A stretch of DNA of 64,000 bases, taken from NCBI RefSeq assembly GCF_022662495.1, contig NZ_JAKPBU010000001.1, forward strand, positions 558,001 through 622,000, read 5' to 3'. Source of the DNA: Lysobacter sp. M2-1. GTDB taxonomy: Bacteria; Pseudomonadota; Gammaproteobacteria; Xanthomonadales; Xanthomonadaceae. The translations under genes and the position numbers were made by a program. Position 1 is the stretch's first letter, and each line of letters starts with the position of its first letter. Under the pieces are notes generated by a model. The model searched no databases and was not told the origin of the DNA. It saw nothing but the letters and a program-made list of their open reading frames with translations. Positions 14,159 through 22,448 of the stretch are shown piece after piece.

Positions 14159-15283
14159 ATGTTCTGGACCAAGAGGGTCGTGATCGGTGACGGCGAGCGC
14201 GGCCTGGTGTATCGCAACCGTCAATTCGCAGGCGTGCTCGCGCCGGGCGTGTACCGCTGGTTCGACCCGTTCAAGCGGGTCGAGGTGACAATGCACGGCA
14301 TTGCCAAGGCGGAATACGCCGGCAGCGATGCCGATGCGCTGATCGCCGCACTGGGCGAGAGGCTCGGCGAGAGCTTCGTGCTGGCCAACCTCGGCATGGA
14401 TGAAGTCGGTCTGGTGCTGAAGAACGGCAAGCTCGAGGACGTGCTCGCTCCGGGGTCGCGCAAGCTGTACTGGAAGGGCCCGGTGGCCGTCGACGTGCAG
14501 ACCGCGTCGCTCGCGAACGGTCTCGAGGTCGAGGCCGCCGTGGTCAAGCGTCTGCGTCAGCTCGGCGTGCTCGAGCGCATCACCGTGTCGCTGGTCGTGC
14601 CCGAGGAGAATGCGGGCCTGCTGTTCATCGACGGAAAGCTGGTGCGCACTCTGGCACCGGGCGCCTATGCCTTCTGGAACTTCCAGAAGAACGTCGGCGT
14701 GGAGCTGGTCGAGCTGCGCGTGCAGTCGATGGAAGTCTCGGGCCAGGAGCTGTTGACCCGCGACAAGGTCAGCCTGCGCGTGAACCTCGCAGCGAGCATC
14801 CGGGTCGCCGATCCGGTGGCCGCGCGCACCAAGGTCGCCAAGTACGGCGACTACGTGTACCGCGAGCTGCAGTACGGCCTGCGTAAGGCGATTTCCGCCA
14901 AGACGCTGGACGAGCTGCTCGGCGACAAGGCTTCGCTCGACGCCGACATCTTCGGCTACGTGCGCGGCCGCGTGAACGACCTCGGTGTCGACGTGCTCGG
15001 CGTCGGCGTCAAGGACGTGATCCTGCCGGGTGAGATGAAGGACATCCTCAACAGCGTCGTGCAGGCGGAGAAGGCGGCCCAGGCCAACGTGATCCGTCGT
15101 CGCGAAGAGGCGAACGCCACGCGTTCGTTGCTGAACACGGCGAAGCTGATCGAGGAGAGCCCGGTGCTCATGCGTTTGAAGGAGCTGGAGGCTCTGGAGA
15201 AGGTCACCGAGAAGATCGACAAGTTGACCGTGTTCGGCGGCCTGGACGGCGTCATGAAGCAGCTGGTCAGCTTGAAGCAGTAA
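14159..15283 (+). CDS. Slipin/SPFH (band 7) protein linked to RtcB
   Basis: The 374-residue protein has an SPFH domain at about 175-330 (LRVQSMEVSGQELLTRDKVS, VREL-type YRELQYGLRKAI, VGVKDVILPGEMK) and a charged helical C-terminal tail (RRREEANATRSLLN). Unlike classical slipins it has no N-terminal membrane helix. Instead three copies of a beta-hairpin module occur at about 11-36, 81-106 and 150-175, each with a G-L-[VL]-x(5-6)-[FL]-x-x-[VT]-LAPG core. Slipins scaffold membranes or oligomeric rings. Linkage of this type to RtcB is a known association in RNA-repair gene clusters; the role of the slipin there is unknown. Start chosen from AAGGAG 8 nt upstream. rtcB follows after 57 nt. Confidence 0.85.
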   Translation: MFWTKRVVIGDGERGLVYRNRQFAGVLAPGVYRWFDPFKRVEVTMHGIAKAEYAGSDADALIAALGERLGESFVLANLGMDEVGLVLKNGKLEDVLAPGSRKLYWKGPVAVDVQTASLANGLEVEAAVVKRLRQLGVLERITVSLVVPEENAGLLFIDGKLVRTLAPGAYAFWNFQKNVGVELVELRVQSMEVSGQELLTRDKVSLRVNLAASIRVADPVAARTKVAKYGDYVYRELQYGLRKAISAKTLDELLGDKASLDADIFGYVRGRVNDLGVDVLGVGVKDVILPGEMKDILNSVVQAEKAAQANVIRRREEANATRSLLNTAKLIEESPVLMRLKELEALEKVTEKIDKLTVFGGLDGVMKQLVSLKQ

Positions 15284-15340
15284 TCTTCGCGTGGCGAACG
15301 GATTCGCCGCGCGGAGTCTTATCCTAAGAAGGGATTCCAC

Positions 15341-16564
<1,224 letters not shown>

Positions 16565-16588
16565 TTGCATCGACCACGCATGGCTTGG

Positions 16589-16614
16589 GCCGCCCGGAGA
16601 CGGGCGGCTTTTTT
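16589..16614 (+). terminator. Intrinsic terminator after rtcB
   Basis: The perfect 8-bp stem GCCGCCCG / CGGGCGGC with a GAGA loop is followed by six Ts, 25 nt after the rtcB stop. It closes the slipin-rtcB operon. Confidence 0.92.
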
Positions 16615-16701
16615 CGGCGCGCAACGAGCGATGGAATCGACCCGCCCGGCATGGTGTTGTCAGCGGCTGACCACTCTGCAACCCAGATCCACGATCTTGT
16701 G

Positions 16702-16730
16702 TTGACGGAACCATACAACCCCATTATCTT
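16702..16730 (+). promoter_or_regulatory. Sigma-70 promoter of the nrdAB riboswitch transcript
   Basis: TTGACG (16702-16707) and TATCTT (16725-16730) with 17-nt spacing predict a transcription start near 16737, at the 5' edge of the cobalamin riboswitch. Confidence 0.65.
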
Positions 16731-16945
16731 GGGTTCGTCGGTTTCGGTGGCCTGCAAGTCGCCGGATGAAAAGGGAAGCCGGTGACGCCGTCGTCAGCGA
16801 CGTTGGCCATTCCGGCACTGCCCCGCAGCGGTAACTGGGAACGAACCCGCCATGAGCACTGGGGCAACACGCCCCGGGAAGCGGCGGACTAGGAGGAAGC
16901 CCGAGGCTTCCGCGCCCATGAGTCCGAAGACCTGCCGACAGCCGC
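16731..16945 (+). promoter_or_regulatory. Cobalamin (B12) riboswitch upstream of nrdA
   Basis: The consensus elements of the B12 aptamer occur in order: GGTTCGTCGGTTTCGGTGGCC at the 5' end, GATGAAAAGGGAAGCCGGTG, the CACTGCCCCGCAGCGGTAA block, GCCATGAGCACTGG, CGGGAAGCGGCGGAC, AGCCCGAGGCTTCC, and the B12 box AGTCCGAAGACCTGCC (16921-16936). It lies about 190 nt upstream of the nrdA ATG. Adenosylcobalamin binding normally represses the downstream gene, consistent with shutting off the B12-independent class I reductase when B12 is available. I could not identify a terminator or sequestering stem with confidence in 16946-17133. Confidence 0.92.
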
Positions 16946-17133
16946 GCGATGCACGCCGCGCGGTGCCGGCCGCGGAATCTCCGGGGGGAGATGGCTGGTG
17001 GAGCACGCCGGCCGCAGCCCCCCTGCGCAGTCCCGGTTGTTGCGACGCCGCTGTCCGACCTTGTCGTTTCCGATGCCATCCGCGCCTGCGAGGGACAGGT
17101 CCGGACCCGTGCATCCCGCATGGAGACGACCCG

Positions 17134-19575
17134 ATGCCTCATACCGGCATGCCCCAGACCAACGCAGCCGTGGCCGATGCCGTGGTTGATTCCGAATTTC
17201 TGCTCACCCCTCCGCCCACCGCCACCACGATGCGCGTGACCAAGCGCAACGGCGCCAGCGAGGCCGTGGACCTCAACAAGATCGTGCGCGCGGTCACCCG
17301 CGCTGCCGACGGCCTGCACGCGGTCGAGCCGATGCGCGTGGCCACGCGCACGATTTCCGGCCTGTACGACGGCGCCACCACGCGCGAACTGGATGAACTG
17401 TCGATCCGCACCGCGGCGCTGTTGACCGGCGAGGAACCCGAATATGGCCGCCTGGCCGCGCGCCTGCTCGCCGCAGTGATCGCCAAGGAAGTCTCAGGCC
17501 AGGAAATCCACGCCTTCTCGCAGTCGATCGCGCGCGGCCACGAAGTAGGTCTGATCAACGACCGCCTGCTCGGCTTCGTCCAGGCCAACGCGCGCAAGCT
17601 CAACGATGCGATCGACGTATCGCTGGACCGGCACTTCGACTACTTCGGCCTGCGCACCCTGTACGACCGCTACCTGTTGCGCCATCCGCATACGCGCAAG
17701 GTGGTCGAGACCCCGCAGCAGTTCTTCCTGCGCATCGCCTGCGCGCTGAGCGAAGACGTACCCGAGGCGCTGGCGCTATACCAGCGCATGGGCAACCTGG
17801 ACTACCTGCCCAGCTCGCCCACGCTGTTCAACAGCGGGACCACGCACGAGCAGCTGTCCAGCTGCTTTCTGCTCGATTCGCCGCAGGATTCGCTGGAATC
17901 GATCTACCAGAAGTACGGCGACATCGCGCAACTGTCCAAGTTCAGCGGCGGCATCGGCGTCAGCTACACCCGCGTGCGTTCGCGTGGCTCGCTGATCAGG
18001 TCCACCAACGGCCACTCCAACGGCATCGTGCCGTGGCTGAAGACGCTCGACTCCTCGGTCGCGGCGGTCAACCAGGGCGGCAAGCGCAAGGGCGCGGCCT
18101 GCGTCTACCTGGAGCCCTGGCACGCCGACGTGGAGGAATTCCTGGAACTGCGCGACAACACCGGCGACGAGGCGCGGCGCACCCACAACCTCAACCTCGC
18201 AAACTGGGTGCCGGACCTGTTCATGCGGCGCGTGGAAGCCGACGCGGAATGGTCGCTGTTCGATCCGCGCGTGGTGCCGGAGTTGGTCGATCTGTTCGGA
18301 GCGGATTTCGAACGCGCCTACGAGCAGGCCGAAACGCAGGGCAAGGCGGTCAAATCGATCAGGGCGCGCGAACTCTACGCACGGATGATGCGCACCCTGG
18401 CCCAGACCGGCAACGGCTGGATGACCTTCAAGGACAAGTGCAACCGCGCCAGTAATCAGACCGCCAAACCCGGCAACGTGATCCATCTGTCGAACCTGTG
18501 CACCGAGATCCTGGAAGTCACCTCGGCAGAGGAAACCGCGGTCTGCAACCTGGGATCGATCAACCTCTCGCGGCATTTCGACGCGGACGGCCCCGCTGGG
18601 ACGAGCGTGTTCGATTTCGACAAGCTGGGCGAGACCGTGCAACTAGCGATCCGCCAGCTCGACCGCGTGATCGACCTGAACTTCTATCCGATCGAGTCGG
18701 CGCGCCGCGGCAACCTGCGCTGGCGTCCGGTCGGACTGGGCGTGATGGGCCTGCAGGACGTGTTCTTCAGGCTGCGCCTGCCCTTCGATAGCGAGGCCGC
18801 ACGCAGGCTGTCCGCACGCATCGCCGAAGAGATCTACTTCCATGCGCTGGATGCATCCAACGAGTTGGCGATCGAACGCGGCAGGCATCCGGGCTTCGCC
18901 GAGACCCGCGCCGCGACCGGCGAGCTGCAGTTCGACGCCTGGGGCGTGGTGCCGGAGAACGCCACCCGCTGGGACGGCCTGCGCGCGCGCATCCAGGAAC
19001 ACGGCCTGCGCAACTCGCTGCTGGTCGCCATCGCACCCACCGCGACCATCGCCTCGATCGCCGGTTGCTACGAATGCGTCGAGCCGCAGACCAGCAACCT
19101 GTTCAAGCGCGAGACGCTGTCGGGCGACTTCCTGCAGGTCAACCGCTACCTGGTGGCCGAACTCAAGCAGCTCGGACTGTGGACCGCGGAGATGCGCGAT
19201 GCCATCAAGCACGCCGAAGGCTCGATCCAGGCCATCACGCGAATCCCGCAGGCACTGCGCGAGGTGTACCGCACCACTTGGGAAATCCCGATGCGCGCGC
19301 TGATCGACATGGCCGCCGGCCGCGGTGCGTACATCGACCAGTCGGCCTCGCTCAACCTGTTCATGGAAAATCCGAGCATCGGCGCGCTGTCGTCGATGTA
19401 CATGTACGCGTGGAAGCAGGGAATCAAGACCACCTATTACCTGCGCTCGCGCCCGGCGACCAGGATCGCCAAGGCCACGGTGGCGGACGGCCCGCAGCCA
19501 AAGGTGGAACTTTCCCTCACTGACGCCGTTGCATGTTCGCTGGAAAACCCCGAGTCCTGCGAGGCCTGCCAGTAG
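17134..19575 (+). CDS. nrdA: Ribonucleoside-diphosphate reductase, alpha subunit
   Basis: The 813-residue class I reductase large subunit makes deoxyribonucleotides from NDPs with NrdB. An ATP-cone allosteric domain is at about 32-120 (TKRNGASEAVDLNKIVRAV). The catalytic barrel contains SSCFLLDSPQDSLESI, FSGGIGVSYTRVRSRGS, the active-site NLCTEI and CNLGSINLSRH cysteines, PVGLGVMGLQDVF and APTATIASIAGC. The C terminus CEACQ supplies the thioredoxin-reactive cysteine pair. The ATG at 17134 is supported by GGAG upstream; longer in-frame extensions run into the riboswitch. nrdB follows after a 189-nt gap containing a palindromic repeat. Confidence 0.97.
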   Translation: MPHTGMPQTNAAVADAVVDSEFLLTPPPTATTMRVTKRNGASEAVDLNKIVRAVTRAADGLHAVEPMRVATRTISGLYDGATTRELDELSIRTAALLTGEEPEYGRLAARLLAAVIAKEVSGQEIHAFSQSIARGHEVGLINDRLLGFVQANARKLNDAIDVSLDRHFDYFGLRTLYDRYLLRHPHTRKVVETPQQFFLRIACALSEDVPEALALYQRMGNLDYLPSSPTLFNSGTTHEQLSSCFLLDSPQDSLESIYQKYGDIAQLSKFSGGIGVSYTRVRSRGSLIRSTNGHSNGIVPWLKTLDSSVAAVNQGGKRKGAACVYLEPWHADVEEFLELRDNTGDEARRTHNLNLANWVPDLFMRRVEADAEWSLFDPRVVPELVDLFGADFERAYEQAETQGKAVKSIRARELYARMMRTLAQTGNGWMTFKDKCNRASNQTAKPGNVIHLSNLCTEILEVTSAEETAVCNLGSINLSRHFDADGPAGTSVFDFDKLGETVQLAIRQLDRVIDLNFYPIESARRGNLRWRPVGLGVMGLQDVFFRLRLPFDSEAARRLSARIAEEIYFHALDASNELAIERGRHPGFAETRAATGELQFDAWGVVPENATRWDGLRARIQEHGLRNSLLVAIAPTATIASIAGCYECVEPQTSNLFKRETLSGDFLQVNRYLVAELKQLGLWTAEMRDAIKHAEGSIQAITRIPQALREVYRTTWEIPMRALIDMAAGRGAYIDQSASLNLFMENPSIGALSSMYMYAWKQGIKTTYYLRSRPATRIAKATVADGPQPKVELSLTDAVACSLENPESCEACQ

Positions 19576-19584
19576 CGAAGAAAG

Positions 19585-19743
19585 AGCCCCGCTCCTCTCG
19601 GGAGAGGGGTTGGGGGTGCGGGTTCGGCGGAGCGAAATGCACTGCCACACCTCGAACCCTTCGACGAACAGGCGGCCGGAAGCTTCATCGCTCTGCCGAA
19701 CCCTCATCCGCCCTTCGGGCACCTTCTCCCGAAGGGAGAAGGG
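19585..19743. repeat. Palindromic intergenic repeat between nrdA and nrdB
   Basis: The first half (CTCTCGGGAGAGGGGTTGGG, then a GGGTGCGGGTTCGGCGGAGCGA region to about 19637) is an imperfect reverse complement of the second half (TCGCTCTGCCGAACCCTCATC, then GCACCTTCTCCCGAAGGGAG to about 19742). Inner mini-hairpins CTCCTCTCGGGAGAGG and CTTCTCCCGAAGGGAGAAGG are also present. This is a common dispersed element in Xanthomonadales; here it may attenuate or stabilise the nrdA-nrdB transcript. Confidence 0.75.
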
Positions 19744-19764
19744 ACATCACAAAGCGAGACGACA

Positions 19765-20781
19765 ATGTCCACGCACCATCAGTCCCTGCTCGATCCCGGC
19801 TTCGAACTCACCCTGCGCCCGATGCGCTATCCGCAGTTCTACGAGATGTACCGCAACGCCATCCGCAACACCTGGACGGTGGAGGAAGTGGATTTCTCGC
19901 TGGATACCAACGACCTCAAGCACAAGTTCGGGCCGGCCGAGCGCCATCTGGTCGAACGGCTGGTGGCGTTTTTCGCCACCGGCGACTCGATCGTGGCCAA
20001 CAATCTGGTGCTCAACCTGTACCAGCACATCAATGCGCCCGAGGCGCGCATGTACCTGTCGCGGCAGCTGTACGAGGAAGCGCTGCACGTGCAGTTCTAC
20101 CTGACCTTGCTCGATACCTACCTGCCCGACCCGAACGAACGCGCCAGGGCCTTCGCCGCGGTCGACAACATTCCTTCCATCCGCAGGAAGGCCGGGTTCT
20201 GCTTCAAGTGGATCGATTCGCTGCAGGGCCTGCAGCGGATCGAAACCCGTGAGCAGCGGCAGCAGTTCCTGCTCAACCTGATCTGCTTCGCCTGCTGCAT
20301 CGAAGGCCTGTTCTTCTTCGGCGCCTTCGCCTACGTCTACTACCTGCGCTCGCGAGGGCTGCTCCACGGCCTGGCCTCGGGCACCAATTGGGTGTTCCGC
20401 GACGAAAGCGCGCATATGGCCTTCGCCTTCGAGGTGATCCGCACCGTGCGCGAGGAGGAGCCGGACCTGTTCGACGACGAGCTGCGCACACGGGTGGTGC
20501 AGATGATGGGCGAGGCGGTCGAATGCGAGTATGCCTTCGCCGAGGACACCCTGTCCGGCGGCGTGGCGGGCCTGTCGCTCAAGGACATGCGCGAATACCT
20601 GCAGTACTGCGCCGATCAGCGGATGGCGCAGCTGGGTATGCCGAAGCATTTCGGCTCGCGCAACCCGTTCCCGTTCATGGATCTGCAGGATGTGCAGGAA
20701 CTGACCAACTTTTTCGAGCGGCGGGTGTCGGCCTACCAGGTCGGCGTGCAGGGCGAGGTCGGGTTCGACCACGCGTTCTGA
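19765..20781 (+). CDS. nrdB: Ribonucleoside-diphosphate reductase, beta subunit
   Basis: The 338-residue radical-generating subunit is entirely helical and carries the di-metal ligand pattern: ATGDSIVANN (Asp), YEEALHVQFY (Glu and His, with the candidate radical Tyr four residues after the His), the IEGLFFFGAF Glu, and RDESAHMAF (Glu and His). The C-terminal tail GEVGFDHAF is the short acidic/aromatic peptide that docks on NrdA. It shares control by the upstream B12 riboswitch if read through the intergenic palindrome. Confidence 0.96.
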   Translation: MSTHHQSLLDPGFELTLRPMRYPQFYEMYRNAIRNTWTVEEVDFSLDTNDLKHKFGPAERHLVERLVAFFATGDSIVANNLVLNLYQHINAPEARMYLSRQLYEEALHVQFYLTLLDTYLPDPNERARAFAAVDNIPSIRRKAGFCFKWIDSLQGLQRIETREQRQQFLLNLICFACCIEGLFFFGAFAYVYYLRSRGLLHGLASGTNWVFRDESAHMAFAFEVIRTVREEEPDLFDDELRTRVVQMMGEAVECEYAFAEDTLSGGVAGLSLKDMREYLQYCADQRMAQLGMPKHFGSRNPFPFMDLQDVQELTNFFERRVSAYQVGVQGEVGFDHAF

Positions 20782-20880
20782 TAGGCGCGGCCGACCGGGA
20801 CGCCGCTGCCCGAAGCCCGCGACCTCACGGCAGCGAGGGTCCCCCGCAAGTCGCAACCCGCATCGGGTCGCCAGATGCGG

Positions 20881-21324
20881 CTATGGCTGCTTGGAAAAGC
20901 GCCAGCGACGCAGGCCGTCCATAGCCCAGGTGAGCGCGACGCAGGCGACCGCCGTGGCGACCCAGCCGCTTGCGCCCGTGCCGAAGGCATCGAGTGCGGC
21001 CAGCCAGTCGCGCCCGAACAACACCACGACCACCAGCGCGCCCAGTGCCATCACCGCGATCAGCGCGCGCACCAGGGCCTGCTCCAGGCGCGTGTCGAGC
21101 CGGGCGGCGCGCAGGCCGCGTTCGGCCAGCGCGGCCACGGTGTAGGCGAAATTGCTGGGAAGGCGGTCGGGCTGCGGTTGGCGAAGGGCGCGCGCCACCC
21201 GGCGGTATGCGGCGACGTCCGGATCGCCCGCAAGCTCGCTCCGTTCATCGCGCAGCGCACGTTCCTGCAGCTGCCATTCGCGTTCGAAGGCGTCGGTGCC
21301 CGGTCGGGGATGCTTGGCGTTCAT
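20881..21324 (-). CDS. Membrane protein, probable partner of the adjacent sigma factor
   Basis: The 147-residue protein has a hydrophilic N-terminal half rich in Arg/Glu/Gln (about 1-85) and two C-terminal transmembrane segments (about 88-108 and 119-138), ending in the basic RRWRFSKQP. Its ATG overlaps the stop of the ECF sigma gene (ATGA), so it is translationally coupled. That position and layout fit an anti-sigma factor or membrane tether, but no zinc-binding ZAS motif (HxxxCxxC) is visible. I recognise no named family. Confidence 0.75.
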   Translation of the reverse strand: MNAKHPRPGTDAFEREWQLQERALRDERSELAGDPDVAAYRRVARALRQPQPDRLPSNFAYTVAALAERGLRAARLDTRLEQALVRALIAVMALGALVVVVLFGRDWLAALDAFGTGASGWVATAVACVALTWAMDGLRRWRFSKQP

Positions 21325-21914
21325 GCGGCGGCTCCTACTTCGGCCAGACCCATCCGCGGCGCGAGCAGATCGCGCAACAGCTTGCGGCTGCGGAACAGGT
21401 GGCTCTTGATGGTGTTCTCGGGCAGTTCGGTGATGCGTGAAATCTCGCCGATCGGCAGTTCTTCCAGGTGGTACAGCGTGAGCAGCGTGCGCTGCAGCGG
21501 CGGCAGGGTTTCGATCGCGGCATGCAGGTGCTGGTCGATCTCGGCGCCGGCGACGCTGGTCTCCAGATCGAAATCGTCGGCCACGCTCTCGGCCAGCGAC
21601 GGCCCATCGGCGGGCGATTCGGCGATCGGCACCCGCTTGCGTTCCAGGTGCCGCTTCGCCATCGAATAGGCCACCTGCCCGATCCAGCCGCTCAATGCCC
21701 GTTCGCCGCGGTACTGGTGCAGGCACTGGTGCACGCGCAGGAAGGTTTCCTGGCACAGGTCGCGGGCATCCTCCGGGTTGCGGACCATGCGCTGGACGAT
21801 ATGCCAGCACAGACCCTGATACTGGCGCACGAGGCGTTCGAACGCGCCCGGGGCGTTGCCCAGCACGGCCGCGACCAGGGCGCGGTCTTCCTCGATGGTG
21901 GTGGCTGCACTCAC
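21321..21914 (-). CDS. ECF-type RNA polymerase sigma factor
   Basis: The approximately 197-residue protein shows sigma region 2 (FERLVRQYQGLCWHIVQRMVRNPEDARDLCQETFLRVHQ in this order) and region 4 (LPPLQRTLLTLYHLEELPIGEISRITELPENTIKSHLFRSRKLLRDLL) joined by an acidic linker. ECF factors direct transcription of stress or envelope genes. The start is uncertain: a GTG at 21914 is chosen because homology begins just after it, although no clear ribosome site precedes it; a TTG at 22016 is possible. It is coupled to the downstream membrane protein and divergent from the DUF6249-like gene. Confidence 0.9.
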   Translation of the reverse strand: MSAATTIEEDRALVAAVLGNAPGAFERLVRQYQGLCWHIVQRMVRNPEDARDLCQETFLRVHQCLHQYRGERALSGWIGQVAYSMAKRHLERKRVPIAESPADGPSLAESVADDFDLETSVAGAEIDQHLHAAIETLPPLQRTLLTLYHLEELPIGEISRITELPENTIKSHLFRSRKLLRDLLAPRMGLAEVGAAA

Positions 21915-22030
21915 AGCGGCAGGGATACGCCTGTGGGGCGCCCGGTTGCAAGCCCGATGCGACGGAGGCCCTGCAACCGCCGACGAACCCGCCGTATCTC
22001 TGTCACCGAACCCCAACCACGGCCACCGCC

Positions 22031-22360
22031 ATGAACCTCGAATTCCTGATCCCCATCGTGCTGTTCGTCTGCATTACCTACGCCATCAAGGCGGTGGTCG
22101 ACGCCCGCGTCCGCCGCCAGATGGTCGAATCCAACGGCTCCCAGGAGCTGGTCCGTTCGATCGTCGAGAGCGAGGAAGCCCGCCGCCGCCACGGCTCGCT
22201 GCGCTGGGGCGTGGTGCTGGTGGCGCTGGGCATCGGCTTCACCGCGATCTCGGCCCAGGGTCTGGACCACATCACCCCGGCGACCTTGGCGATCCTGCTG
22301 ATCGCGACCGGCCTGGGCAACCTGGCCTACTTCCTGCTGGCGCGGAAGCTGGCGGCCTGA
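22031..22360 (+). CDS. Small membrane protein (DUF6249-like)
   Basis: The 109-residue protein has an N-terminal hydrophobic helix (NLEFLIPIVLFVCITYAI), a charged middle (DARVRRQMVESNGSQELVRS) and two C-terminal helices separated by a short loop. It resembles the DUF6249 family by layout only. It starts about 117 nt upstream of, and divergent from, the ECF sigma gene and may be one of its targets or partners; that is inference. Confidence 0.7.
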   Translation: MNLEFLIPIVLFVCITYAIKAVVDARVRRQMVESNGSQELVRSIVESEEARRRHGSLRWGVVLVALGIGFTAISAQGLDHITPATLAILLIATGLGNLAYFLLARKLAA

Positions 22361-22448
22361 AACGCACAACCTGGCGGGCGGATGGCACTTCGGTCCTGTC
22401 TGCCCAGTGCCGCAAAAGAACCATGACGTTCCGATCGCATCAGGCCAT

